A DNA stretch of 64,000 nt from the NCBI RefSeq assembly GCF_046707225.1, contig NZ_JBJKOP010000008.1, forward strand, positions 102,406 to 166,405, read 5' to 3'. This DNA is from Caproicibacter sp046707225 (lineage in GTDB: Bacteria; Bacillota; Clostridia; Oscillospirales; Acutalibacteraceae). This document shows, in pieces, positions 16,732 to 24,119 of the stretch (the stretch's first letter is position 1; each line of letters begins with the position of its first letter). The translations under genes and the position numbers were made by a program. The notes under the pieces were generated by a model. That model did not search any database, was not told the DNA's origin, and saw nothing but the letters and a program-made list of their open reading frames with translations.

Positions 16732-17154
16732 TCAGGAGTTGTCATTTCGGCCGTAACCTGCGCCGAAGCATCCCCGTCCGCCGGCGTAGCCGCCGCCGAA
16801 ACCTGTCCCCGTGCCGCCGCAGGATTCCTGCCGCTCTTCCATTTCATTCAGAATTTCGTCGGCTCTTTCCTGCGTGATGGTTCCGTTTTCAACCTGCTGG
16901 TCGAGAATATCTTTTCTATTATGCAGCCGGTCGTCCTTGAATTCATCCAAAACCCCCGCTTCGCTTGCAATCGCTCCATAGGTTTTGCCGGTATTCAGTC
17001 TTTCCTCGGTTACGCTCCCAGAGGTTCTTCCGGTTAATGCTGCAACGGTCTCGGCAGGAGATTGGTGATTCGACGCGGCGTACGCGGAAATCGAAACGGT
17101 ACCCGCCATAAGTGCCGTCACGCCAATCACAACAGCTTTCTTCCAACTTTTCAT
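16732..17154 (-). CDS. Secreted DUF2680-like protein with glycine-rich tail
   Basis: 140 residues. A signal peptide (K-K-A-V-V-I-G-V-T-A-L-M-A-G-T-V-S-I-S-A-Y-A split by the cleavage site near S-A-Y-A-A) leads into repeats resembling DUF2680/Spy-like small exported proteins: a T-G-K-T-Y-G-A-I-A-S-E-A-G segment and I-T-Q-E-R-A-D-E-I-L-N-E-M-E-E-R. The tail is Gly/Tyr-rich with two cysteines. AAAGGA ribosome site. It diverges from the two-component system at 17.3 kb, whose sensor loop is itself Gly/Met-rich, so joint control is likely. Role unknown. Confidence 0.75.
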   Translation of the reverse strand: MKSWKKAVVIGVTALMAGTVSISAYAASNHQSPAETVAALTGRTSGSVTEERLNTGKTYGAIASEAGVLDEFKDDRLHNRKDILDQQVENGTITQERADEILNEMEERQESCGGTGTGFGGGYAGGRGCFGAGYGRNDNS

Positions 17155-17328
17155 TGAAGTCTTCCTTTCTGCATTTCAATTTTTACTGCATTGACATGAT
17201 ACCGCTGCTCTGTGGCGAAAATATGTTTTTTCTTTTTTATTTGTCGAACATTTTCAATTTGAATTTTACAAACACGATCAGATATTATAAAATCAATTAA
17301 CAATGAAATTGTAAAAAGGGTGATTCTT

Positions 17329-18018
17329 TTGCAGACCCTGTTAATTGCAGACGACAACCGCCAAATTACGTCTATTTTGGAAGAATACGCAAAAAAAGAA
17401 GGCTTTTTGCCTTCGGTTGCTCTGGACGGACAGCAGGCGCTGGAATTATTTCACAAGCTGCAGCCTGACCTTGTACTTCTCGACGTAATGATGCCGAAAA
17501 TCGACGGGTTTGAAGTATGCAGGGAGATTCGGAAGACCTCGAACATCCCGGTCATCATGATCACCGCGAGAGGTGAGGACTTTGAGAAGATCATGGGTTT
17601 GGATATCGGCGCGGACGATTATATTGTAAAGCCGTTTTCCCCAGCGGAGGTAATGGCCAGAGTGCGGGCAGTGATGCGGCGGATTTCAAATGCCGACGGG
17701 CAAAAACAGCAGGCGGTTTTTGTTTTTGATAACCTGAGTGTCAATCTGGAGCAATATGCCGTTACAATCGGCGGGCAGGATGTTTCGCTGACGAAAAAGG
17801 AAACAGAATTGCTTTGGACTCTTGCAACCAATCCGGGAAAAGTGTTTTCACGGGATAACCTCCTGAACAGTCTTTGGGGGTATGACTACTACGGTGACAG
17901 CAGGACGGTCGATTCCCACATCAAACGGCTCCGTGCCAAATTGGACGCATTTGCTCATGAAAACTGGGAAATTAAAACGATCTGGGGCGTTGGTTATAAG
18001 TTTGAGGGAAAATCATGA
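17329..18018 (+). CDS. OmpR-family response regulator
   Basis: 229 residues from the TTG at 17329, behind AAGGGTGAT; a GTG three codons earlier overlaps that site. Receiver domain: the acidic pair in L-L-I-A-D-D-N, phospho-acceptor Asp52 in L-L-D-V-M-M-P, and the conserved Lys in D-D-Y-I-V-K-P-F. The C-terminal winged helix shows L-T-K-K-E-T-E-L-L-W and R-T-V-D-S-H-I-K-R-L-R-A-K-L. It overlaps the kinase gene by four bases (ATGA), so the two are translationally coupled. Likely targets include the divergent DUF2680-like gene and possibly its own operon. Confidence 0.95.
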   Translation: MQTLLIADDNRQITSILEEYAKKEGFLPSVALDGQQALELFHKLQPDLVLLDVMMPKIDGFEVCREIRKTSNIPVIMITARGEDFEKIMGLDIGADDYIVKPFSPAEVMARVRAVMRRISNADGQKQQAVFVFDNLSVNLEQYAVTIGGQDVSLTKKETELLWTLATNPGKVFSRDNLLNSLWGYDYYGDSRTVDSHIKRLRAKLDAFAHENWEIKTIWGVGYKFEGKS

Positions 18019-19481
18019 AGAATAAAATTACACGCAAGCTGACTCTTTATTTTTCGTCGGTTTTGCTCCTGTTCTCCGTGATTATCGGCAGCGTTTTTTT
18101 TATACTGTTTCAGAATCACACGATGACGCTGCAAAAGTCGGAATTGCAGAAACGTGCTGAAACAATGGCGGGGACGATTTCTAAGTATTTGAGCGGTTCC
18201 GGTGGAGCAGGCGGAGGAATGATGGGGGGAGGGCAGATGGGGTACGGCGCTTACCTGCATTTTCTCGACGATATTGCCATGACCGATGTCTGGGTTGTCG
18301 ATGAAAATCTGAATTTGCTGACCAGCGGAACGATGGGAGAAGGAAACTATCAGTATTCCGATCTGCCGCCCGACGCCGAGGCCGTGGTAAAAGAAGTATT
18401 CCAAAACCGGATAACCTTCAGCGAGGGCTTCAGCGGCCTTCTGAACAAACCGACTCTTACGGTGGGGACTCCGATTCGTTCCGGGGGCAGGGTAGTCGGC
18501 GCGCTTCTGCTCCATTCTCCGGTGGAGGGGATTAACGAAGCGGTTTCACAGGGATTTCTGATTCTTGCTGCCAGCATACTCACCGCGCTGCTGCTGTCCC
18601 TGCTGCTGTCGGGAATCCTCGCGGTAAGTTTTACAAAGCCGCTCAGAAAAATGAAGGATACGGCTCTGAGCCTTGCAAACGGGGATTACAGCGCCAAAAC
18701 GGAAGTGCGCCAGAAAGACGAAATCGGCGAGCTGGCGGGCGTGATCGACGTGCTGAGCGAACGGCTTGAGGCGGCCAGACGGGAAAGCCAGAAACTGTAT
18801 CGCCTCAGGCAGGATTTCACGGCGAATATTTCCCACGAGCTGCGAACTCCCGTTACCGTGATCCGGGGATCGCTGGAAGCTCTTTGCGACGGTGTGGTGA
18901 CGGACCCGGAACAGATCGGCAGCTATCACCGTCAAATGCTCAGCGAAAGCATGTTTCTGCAAAGGCTTGTAAACGACCTTCTGGATCTGTCGCGCCTGCA
19001 GAATACGGATTTTCAGATTGAAATGCAGTCGGTAAATTTATGCGATGTTCTCAATGATGTGGTGCGAAGCGTGCAGCATTTGGCGGAGCCGAAAAATATT
19101 GAAATTATTTTGCAGGAAAGCTCGCCGATCTGTACCGTGACGGGTGATTACGGCCGGCTGCGTCAGATGCTTTTGATCATTTTGGATAATGCGGTCAAAT
19201 TTTCTCCCAACGGCAGTGCCGTGACGGTAAAATCAGAGGATCAGTCCGTTTCCATCCGCGACTGCGGAATCGGAATTGCGCCGGAAGATCTTCCTTATAT
19301 CTTCGACCGTTTCTACAAGACAAGGTCGGAAGAAAATAAAAGCGGTTCGGGCCTTGGGCTTGCGATTGCCAAACAGATTGCGGACAGACACGGCATTCAG
19401 GTTTTTGTCGAAAGCGAACAGAGGAAAGGAACCGAGTTTCGGTTTCAGTTTCCGCAGAATTACGGCAGGAGCCGTCGTTAA
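18015..19481 (+). CDS. Membrane sensor histidine kinase
   Basis: 488 residues. Topology: membrane helix 1 (about 10-32), extracellular sensor (about 33-178), helix 2 (about 180-206), HAMP, then the HisKA dimer with His274 in F-T-A-N-I-S-H-E-L-R-T-P. The ATPase domain follows (N box L-D-N-A-V-K-F-S-P-N-G, G1 D-C-G-I-G-I-A, F box F-D-R-F-Y-K, G2 G-S-G-L-G-L-A-I-A-K). The sensor has an unusual Gly/Met insert around residues 61-79 (G-G-A-G-G-G-M-M-G-G-G-Q-M-G-Y-G), which could be a flexible or metal-binding loop. It is coupled to the response regulator upstream. Confidence 0.95.
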   Translation: MKNKITRKLTLYFSSVLLLFSVIIGSVFFILFQNHTMTLQKSELQKRAETMAGTISKYLSGSGGAGGGMMGGGQMGYGAYLHFLDDIAMTDVWVVDENLNLLTSGTMGEGNYQYSDLPPDAEAVVKEVFQNRITFSEGFSGLLNKPTLTVGTPIRSGGRVVGALLLHSPVEGINEAVSQGFLILAASILTALLLSLLLSGILAVSFTKPLRKMKDTALSLANGDYSAKTEVRQKDEIGELAGVIDVLSERLEAARRESQKLYRLRQDFTANISHELRTPVTVIRGSLEALCDGVVTDPEQIGSYHRQMLSESMFLQRLVNDLLDLSRLQNTDFQIEMQSVNLCDVLNDVVRSVQHLAEPKNIEIILQESSPICTVTGDYGRLRQMLLIILDNAVKFSPNGSAVTVKSEDQSVSIRDCGIGIAPEDLPYIFDRFYKTRSEENKSGSGLGLAIAKQIADRHGIQVFVESEQRKGTEFRFQFPQNYGRSRR

Positions 19482-19598
19482 CCTCTTTTTCTTTGCGTTC
19501 GGATGTCTCGGCGGGGTTACGCCCATCAGTTTTTTAATAAACCGGTTTTATGTGATCTCCTTTCGCATATATTTTGAAACAGAAAGGGGAAATAGACT

Positions 19599-20135
19599 AT
19601 GCGTGTCATTACCGTAACCCGTAAAAGGATTCTCACCGTTCTGTTCTGCGCTTTGGCCGTAGTAGTGGCAGCCGCCGTAGGAGTTCGCAGCGTGCAGGCC
19701 GTACAGGCCTCGTCTACCAAGCGGCTGCTTCCGATTTACAATGTAAAGACGGAGGAAAAGAAAATCGCCATTTCTTTTGACGCGGCGTGGGGAAATGAGG
19801 AAACACAGACCCTGATTGATATTTTAAAGGAATACAATGTGAAAACGACCTTTTTTGTTGTCGGTGCATGGGTCGATAAATATCCGGACTCTGTAAAAGC
19901 TCTGGCGGCGGCGGGGCATGAAGTCTGCAACCACTCCAATACGCATCCCCATATGCCGAAGCTGTCGGAAACCGATATGAAAAATCAGATTGTTTCCTGT
20001 AACGATAAAATTAAAGCGGTTACAGGCGTCAGCCCGATTCTTTTCAGGCCTCCATACGGCGATTACAATAATGCAGTGGTAAAATCCACCCAGGATTTAA
20101 ATATGTATCCGATTCAATGGGACGTTGAAACATAA
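19599..20135 (+). CDS. Polysaccharide deacetylase (PdaB-like), 5' part, interrupted by a 4.25-kb element
   Basis: 178 codons as read, but only the first 176 belong to the original gene. After V176 the frame runs into element DNA and stops at Glu-Thr-TAA. Features: a basic N terminus with one signal-anchor helix (residues 10-28), CE4 motif 1 as F-D-A-A-W-G (60-65), the metal histidines in H-S-N-T-H (112-116), and R-P-P-Y-G (150-154). The last CE4 motifs are missing and are found at 24378-24626. The family (PdaB-like, sporulation-associated) deacetylates peptidoglycan or spore polysaccharide. As encoded, the truncated product is probably inactive. AGAAAGGGG ribosome site; a CATATATT box at 19566 resembles a sporulation -10 but has no convincing -35. 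Confidence 0.9.
   Translation: MRVITVTRKRILTVLFCALAVVVAAAVGVRSVQAVQASSTKRLLPIYNVKTEEKKIAISFDAAWGNEETQTLIDILKEYNVKTTFFVVGAWVDKYPDSVKALAAAGHEVCNHSNTHPHMPKLSETDMKNQIVSCNDKIKAVTGVSPILFRPPYGDYNNAVVKSTQDLNMYPIQWDVET
20126..20128 (+). other. Left attachment-site core (attL) of the intervening element
   Basis: The trinucleotide TGA is shared with 24377-24379. Left of it the DNA encodes the deacetylase (I-Q-W-D-V); right of it the protein diverges and stops. Assignment rests on exact in-frame rejoining with the 3' part. Confidence 0.75.
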
Positions 20136-20186
20136 GATGTTAAATTAATGTGGCTTATGCATTGCCGTGCTGCCCTAAAATATAAC

Positions 20187-20211
20187 ATCAGCCGCCCGTT
20201 AGGGCGGCTGA
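20187..20211. terminator. Hairpin near the left element end
   Basis: Perfect stem ATCAGCCGCCC-gtta-GGGCGGCTGAT between the left att core and the first small gene. On the minus strand it is followed by GTTATATTTT, a weak U tract. It probably ends transcription of the minus-strand small gene before it enters the deacetylase. Confidence 0.55.
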
Positions 20212-20346
20212 TCAGTCGGAATCGATACATTCTGTAGTTTCACTTTCCGGTGAGTCATTTTTGAGTTGCTCTTGCCATTCAGCAGCGAGCGCTTCCTGAA
20301 TTTTTTTAAAGTCAGGCGTGTCCTTTTTATAACTTTTGATTTTCAC
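20212..20346 (-). CDS. Small element-encoded hypothetical protein
   Basis: 44 residues, GTG start at 20346 with AAAGG eleven bases upstream. Begins M-K-I-K-S-Y-K-K-D-T-P-D-F-K-K-I and contains A-L-A-A-E-W-Q-E-Q-L, with an acidic Ser/Thr-rich tail. Likely helical and soluble. Similar short charged proteins accompany serine-recombinase elements and phages, but I recognise no family. Confidence 0.5.
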   Translation of the reverse strand: MKIKSYKKDTPDFKKIQEALAAEWQEQLKNDSPESETTECIDSD

Positions 20347-20390
20347 GGAGATATTTCCCTTTCAGCTAAAGCTAAAGCATAAATAAACAA

Positions 20391-20415
20391 GGCTCCTACT
20401 GCAACAGTAGAAGCC
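20391..20415 (-). terminator. Terminator of the 51-residue gene
   Basis: GGCTTCTACTG-ttg-CAGTAGGAGCC on the minus strand, one mismatch, followed by TTGTTTATTT. Confidence 0.65.
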
Positions 20416-20421
20416 GAAGGT

Positions 20422-20577
20422 TTACTCTTCCAAAATTCCAATCTCATTTTGGAGGTCGCTTATGATAGGGGCAAGAAGAATCATACGTTTTAGGTCTTTG
20501 GTTCTTTTAGCTTCTTGATAACAGACCGTATACACGGTAAGTTTGCTTTTAAGAACCACTATATTGTTTCGATCCAT
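20422..20577 (-). CDS. Small element-encoded hypothetical protein
   Basis: 51 residues from the ATG at 20577 behind a strong GGAGG. Begins M-D-R-N-N-I-V-V-L-K-S-K-L and ends in an amphipathic helix (I-S-D-L-Q-N-E-I-G-I-L-E-E). The ribosome site, the following terminator and coding-like composition support a real gene. Function unknown; its location inside the recombinase element makes a role in element biology (for example a directionality factor) conceivable but unproven. Confidence 0.65.
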   Translation of the reverse strand: MDRNNIVVLKSKLTVYTVCYQEAKRTKDLKRMILLAPIISDLQNEIGILEE

Positions 20578-20692
20578 GTTCGACCTCCGTTAAGATTCTC
20601 TGTTTACATCCTAGTAAAACAGCAAACAGTTTGGTGAAAATTAAACGACCTAAAATAAGAAAAGAACCGCCCATATAGGGCGGAACGAAGGT

Positions 20693-20902
20693 TTACGCGA
20701 TACGTACATTTGACGCGCGCAGTTTTCCGTTGCGGGAATCTGTTTCAGTATCGTAAACTACTTTCTGGCCTTCTTCTAATGATTTATAACCGTCAGACTG
20801 GATAGCAGAGAAATGAACGAAAACATCCTCGCCGCCATCATCGTTGGAAATAAAGCCATAGCCTTTATCTGCGTTAAACCATTTTACTGTACCGTTATTC
20901 AT
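20693..20902 (-). CDS. Cold-shock protein carried by the element
   Basis: 69 residues, a single cold-shock domain. RNP1 is K-G-Y-G-F-I (13-18) and RNP2 is V-F-V-H-F (27-31). Such proteins bind single-stranded RNA/DNA and melt RNA structure. It differs from the chromosomal copy at 26216-26428 at about ten of 69 positions. The leader also shares a conserved stem with that copy. GGAGG lies before the ATG. Carriage of a csp gene by a 4-kb recombinase element is unusual. Confidence 0.96.
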   Translation of the reverse strand: MNNGTVKWFNADKGYGFISNDDGGEDVFVHFSAIQSDGYKSLEEGQKVVYDTETDSRNGKLRASNVRIA

Positions 20903-20942
20903 AAACAGGTACCTCCATTAAATTAATTTGTATCCGCCGCGT

Positions 20943-21002
20943 AAAAAAAACTCACATTTTGTGTAAATCTTCACAATGTGAATGACTTACAAAAAATGTG
21001 AG
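20943..21002 (-). promoter_or_regulatory. Structured 5' leader of the element csp gene, attenuator-like
   Basis: On the minus strand CTCACAT and ATGTGAG enclose about 38 nt and are followed by TTTTTTTT, a terminator-like arrangement inside the untranslated leader. GTAAGTCATT lies in the loop. The same blocks, in the same order, occur upstream of the second csp gene (26115-26172). An inner hairpin TTCACATTGTGAA is also possible. Confidence 0.6.
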
Positions 21003-21031
21003 ACATTTCGTACATTTTAGAATACTCATAG

Positions 21032-21060
21032 AGTATACCACAGCTTTGTAAAAAAATCAA
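21032..21060 (-). promoter_or_regulatory. Sigma-A promoter of the element csp gene
   Basis: Minus strand TTGATT, 17-bp spacer, TATACT. It gives a leader of roughly 120 nt containing the attenuator-like stem. Confidence 0.75.
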
Positions 21061-21196
21061 TGACATTATATGGAAATAATAAGCTTTTGTTGGGCAGCTG
21101 AGTGCCCGCCCGGGCCAGAACCGGATGGAGGCGGTGTGTTATAAAAGGAAAAAGAGCAAAAAAATACCCGTAACGTTATCGTCACGGTTTCTTGTG

Positions 21197-21334
21197 TTAT
21201 TTGCCGGCCCCTACTTTTGGACTCTTGATTTTTTCAGGATTAAATTTTTTAAATGCCTCCTGATTGATGATCCCTTCAAGAAATTTTTTCTTATCTTTTT
21301 CCGGAAGTTTCATAACTTCATAGATAACGCCCAT
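21197..21334 (-). CDS. Small element-encoded hypothetical protein
   Basis: 45 residues from the ATG at 21334 behind AAAGGAG. Begins M-G-V-I-Y-E-V-M-K-L-P-E-K-D and is rich in Lys/Glu (K-D-K-K-K-F-L-E-G-I-I-N-Q-E-A-F). Good start signal and codon structure. Unknown family. The frame on the opposite strand over the same DNA has no ribosome site and is judged a shadow. Confidence 0.6.
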   Translation of the reverse strand: MGVIYEVMKLPEKDKKKFLEGIINQEAFKKFNPEKIKSPKVGAGK

Positions 21335-21544
21335 GGTTTTTCTCCTTTCTGTAGTCCATCATATGCTGAAACACGTGCAAGTGCAAGCAAGGTTATGTAA
21401 ATTTTAAGTTGATTTTTGTTAAAATGCAAATTTTAATGCCACTCTTTCCTATCCACAATTTCAACCGAGTTATCAACATATAGCATTCAAAGATTGAAAT
21501 GGATCAATATCATGTGGACAGCCTTCGTCCGTTTCTTTTTTTAT

Positions 21545-21573
21545 TTGACAAAAGCAATGAATCGTGCTACACT
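21545..21573 (+). promoter_or_regulatory. Strong sigma-A promoter within the element
   Basis: Consensus TTGACA, 17-bp spacer, TACACT. No convincing coding frame follows before the terminator at 21729-21759, so it appears to drive an untranslated RNA. Confidence 0.75.
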
Positions 21574-21579
21574 ACAAAA

Positions 21580-21760
21580 GTTGGAAATATTCAACAAGCC
21601 TAACTTTTCATGCCAAACCGAAGGCTTTAATTTCGGCGTTGGAGTCATTTTAAACTGTTTTAAGGACTAAACAACAAAAGCAAGGATAGCAGTCGATAAC
21701 CCGGGCGTAACACGGGACAAAAAATTATAGGGCATCCGTTTTGAACGGGTGCCTTTTTCG
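21580..21760 (+). ncRNA. Candidate small RNA of the element
   Basis: About 180 nt between the strong promoter at 21545 and the terminator GGCATCCGTT-ttga-AACGGGTGCC plus TTTTT. Internal pairings include AAAAGTT...AACTTTT near the 5' end and CCCG...CGGG near 21700. No good start codon or ribosome site is seen. I do not recognise a known riboswitch or RNA family. It runs convergently toward the recombinase gene and ends 35 bp from its stop, so it may act on that transcript or in trans. Confidence 0.4.
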
Positions 21761-21793
21761 CGCCTGTTTTTAGGGAGAAAATGGTTGTACTTA

Positions 21794-23254
21794 CTATTTA
21801 AATACAACTTTCACATGCTCAGGTCCCGCCTCTACACGGGAGACAAGCATGTGCGCAATAGCCTTTTTCGCGTCAAAGTCCAGCTCCGCGAACGGCACAT
21901 CCGGAACATTCGGACGGGGACGGTTCGGGGCGGAATTGATGATGCTCAGCAGCTCGCTTCTCCGGGAGTCCAGAGTCGCGATACGCTGGTTCAGATAATG
22001 CATGGTAATTTTATTTGACTCTTCCAAACGGTCGATCAGGCTTTCAATCTGGCTGTCGATTTTGGCGACTTCTATTTTTTCAGCGTTGTGGCGGTCGAGC
22101 GGCTCATCCTTTTCCGGTGCGTCTGCAAGGCGGTCCAGTTCCGCCTGAATTTGTGCAGCGGCTTCATTTTCGACTTCCCGGACGCTCTCCGTGTGCTTTG
22201 CATCGCATATGTGCAAATTGGATTTGCCGGAGCAATAAAAATATAAATATCCGCGCGCATGGATCACCCTGAGCGAATAGCCGCATTGGTCGCATTTGAC
22301 CAGACCGGAAAGCCAGGTGTATTTCCCGCTTCCGGTTCGTTTCAGCTGCCGATTGCTGTCCAGCTTCTGCTGGCAGGCGAGGAAGGTTTGGGAATCAATG
22401 ATTCCGTCATGCGCGGTTAGGGCAATGAGCTGCTCGTTCAGATTTGCGTACTTGTTAGCGCCGCGGCTCCGTTTGCCCCATAGGAACAGGGCCTTCTCAC
22501 CAGTGAATTCGTCGATTTCATTAAAGAGGACAAGGCCCTTTTCACGGTAAAAGTAATACACGTCGGCGTCAGCCTTGACGTAAACGGGATTGTGAAGAAT
22601 CCTGCTGATGGACACATTGTCCCATGCTTTTCGTCCGATTCCGGTGATTCTCTGCTTGACCAGCCAGGCGGCGATGCTGCCAAGCGAAACCCCGGAATAG
22701 GCGTAACGTTCAAAGACTTCTTTCACCGTTTCAATGTGTTCGTCGGGAACGAGGACAGAGGCAGCCTTTTCATCCAATACGGTGCGTTTTACAGAGAATC
22801 CAAACGGAGCCGGTCCTCCGGGGTATACACCGCGTTTTGCGCGCTGGTAGTAATTATCCTTGATTCGCTCCGCGATCGTTTCACGCTCAAGCTGGGCGAA
22901 TACCATGATGATATAAACCATTGCCCGGCCGACGGGGGTGGAAGTATCGAATTTTTCGTTAACCGACACAAATTCCGTTCCGTGTTCTTTCAGCATATCC
23001 CATACTGCCCCAAAGTCGGTGATGGAACGGCTGATCCGGTCCAGGCGGTAAACGATGATTTTGTCAACTTCTCCCCGCTTGACGGCTTTCATCATTTTTT
23101 GGAACGCCGGTCTGTCCGTGTTCTTGCCGGAATATCCGCGGTCGGCGAAAACCTTCGGCTCTTCACTGCATTCTTTGCGGCATAGCTCGATCTGGCCGTC
23201 AATGCTCAGCGAATCTTTTTTGTCAACGGACTGGCGGGCGTAAATGGCGATCAT
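21794..23254 (-). CDS. Large serine recombinase (site-specific integrase/excisionase)
   Basis: 486 residues from the ATG at 23254; an upstream extension of the frame covers the divergent promoter and is not used. The N-terminal resolvase domain begins I-A-I-Y-A-R-Q-S with the nucleophile Ser9, and Y-R-L-D-R-I-S-R carries catalytic arginines. The recombinase domain (G-P-A-P-F-G-F, I-S-R-I-L-H-N-P-V-Y) is next, then a zinc ribbon (C-D-Q-C-G-Y and a later C-x5-C pair), and a C-terminal coiled coil (about 390-450) of the kind that controls integration versus excision. Size matches SpoIVCA-type enzymes of sporulation elements. It is the only recombinase in the element and presumably acts on the TGA cores. 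Confidence 0.95.
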   Translation of the reverse strand: MIAIYARQSVDKKDSLSIDGQIELCRKECSEEPKVFADRGYSGKNTDRPAFQKMMKAVKRGEVDKIIVYRLDRISRSITDFGAVWDMLKEHGTEFVSVNEKFDTSTPVGRAMVYIIMVFAQLERETIAERIKDNYYQRAKRGVYPGGPAPFGFSVKRTVLDEKAASVLVPDEHIETVKEVFERYAYSGVSLGSIAAWLVKQRITGIGRKAWDNVSISRILHNPVYVKADADVYYFYREKGLVLFNEIDEFTGEKALFLWGKRSRGANKYANLNEQLIALTAHDGIIDSQTFLACQQKLDSNRQLKRTGSGKYTWLSGLVKCDQCGYSLRVIHARGYLYFYCSGKSNLHICDAKHTESVREVENEAAAQIQAELDRLADAPEKDEPLDRHNAEKIEVAKIDSQIESLIDRLEESNKITMHYLNQRIATLDSRRSELLSIINSAPNRPRPNVPDVPFAELDFDAKKAIAHMLVSRVEAGPEHVKVVFK

Positions 23255-23278
23255 AAGCAATCTCAATCCTTTTTTATC

Positions 23279-23307
23279 TTGAAATTTGCAGGAGTGAATG
23301 ATATACT
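23279..23307 (+). promoter_or_regulatory. Promoter divergent from the recombinase gene
   Basis: TTGAAA, 17-bp spacer, TATACT. It lies between the recombinase start and the coiled-coil gene, and rules out longer starts for the latter. Confidence 0.7.
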
Positions 23308-23329
23308 TTACGAACAAGGCGGTGTTATA

Positions 23330-23620
23330 ATGCTGGACAAAAATGATTTGCAGGCAATTGCCCAATTGATGGACTTGAAATTGCAGCCTATTAATGGGCA
23401 ACTGGATTCTATGGGAAAACGTTTCGATTTTATGGGGAATCGTTTGGATTCGATGGGAACACGTTTGGACTCCATGGAAAAACAGTTGGGTTCCATAGAC
23501 GATCGCCTTTCCAGCGTGGAAGTAGACACGAAAGTTACCCGCAACGCGGTAAATAACCTGATTGAATGGGCCGATGATGCCAGCATTCAAATTGTTCCGT
23601 TGTTCAAGAAGAGCAAATAA
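23330..23620 (+). CDS. Coiled-coil protein with heptad repeats
   Basis: 96 residues from the ATG at 23330 (GGCGGTG upstream). Residues about 25-65 consist of seven-residue repeats of the type R-L/F-D-S-M-x-x (L-D-S-M-G-K-R, F-D-F-M-G-N-R, L-D-S-M-G-T-R, L-D-S-M-E-K-Q), which predict a continuous trimeric or dimeric coiled coil. The tail reads V-E-V-D-T-K-V-T-R-N-A-V-N-N-L-I. This resembles short coiled-coil proteins of phages and integrative elements. Function unknown; divergent from and possibly partnered with the recombinase, which also has a coiled coil. Confidence 0.75.
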   Translation: MLDKNDLQAIAQLMDLKLQPINGQLDSMGKRFDFMGNRLDSMGTRLDSMEKQLGSIDDRLSSVEVDTKVTRNAVNNLIEWADDASIQIVPLFKKSK

Positions 23621-23636
23621 TCTGAGCAGTAATCCA

Positions 23637-23666
23637 CCGCGCCGGGTTTGCGGCGCGGGTTTTTTA
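23637..23666 (+). terminator. Terminator of the coiled-coil gene
   Basis: CCGCGCC-gggtttgc-GGCGCGG followed by GTTTTTTA. Confidence 0.85.
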
Positions 23667-23722
23667 TCGCCCTCTCAGGCGGCCGCTAAAGGGTGGGGCC
23701 CTGGTTTATACATAGTAACGGT

Positions 23723-23877
23723 TTAAGACGCTGTTTCGGAAGGTTTCCCTTGATGCTCGACCAGATAGCGAATGGAGTCGGGCACCTGCTTTTTCTGTCC
23801 ATCGGCAACTTTTTAAAAATCTCTATGTTATCTTTCAACAGCCTGTCACGATCTGTGACGGGCTCTTTTTTGCTCAT
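23723..23877 (-). pseudogene. Frameshifted small element gene
   Basis: Reading from the ATG at 23877 gives M-S-K-K-E-P-V-T-D-R-D-R-L-L-K-D-N-I-E-I-F-K-K-L-P-M-D, typical of short mobile-element proteins. A one-base shift after P-M-D gives the natural continuation Q-K-K-Q-V-P-D-S-I-R-Y-L-V-E-H-Q and a stop at 23723. The unshifted frame instead yields an uncharacteristic tail ending at 23686. The break lies in G-A-C-A-G-A-A-A-A-A-G. No strong ribosome site is seen. Decay versus sequencing error cannot be separated here. Confidence 0.45.
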
Positions 23878-24119
23878 TTTCTCACAGGGAATCAACTCTA
23901 ACAAAAGCTGCGATTTCGCACAGACTTTTAATGGCTTTTATCTTATCATTAACGGCATGGGTAAACGAGAATATTTTGCGATTTTTTTAATTAATTTTTT
24001 AATGGCAGTACTCTTCGGCATCAATCATGGCGTCGAACTGTGCCAAAGCAAAGCCGGATTAAATTTATTGGAAAGATGTACAACCAGATAGGCATAAAAA
24101 TAATTCGGGGGTGATAGGA

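Noticed and set aside
19566..19573. CATATATT as a sporulation sigma-E or sigma-G -10 box before the deacetylase gene
   Set aside because: Matches only the -10 and no correctly spaced -35 is convincing; it cannot be used as evidence for sporulation control.
21125..21400. 91-codon plus-strand frame in the element
   Set aside because: The opposite strand holds a 45-residue gene with AAAGGAG and clear coding character; the plus frame lacks a start signal.
23255..23590. 111-codon N-terminal extension of the recombinase
   Set aside because: Serine recombinases begin at M-I-A-I-Y-A-R-Q-S; the extension runs antisense through the divergent promoter and the coiled-coil gene.
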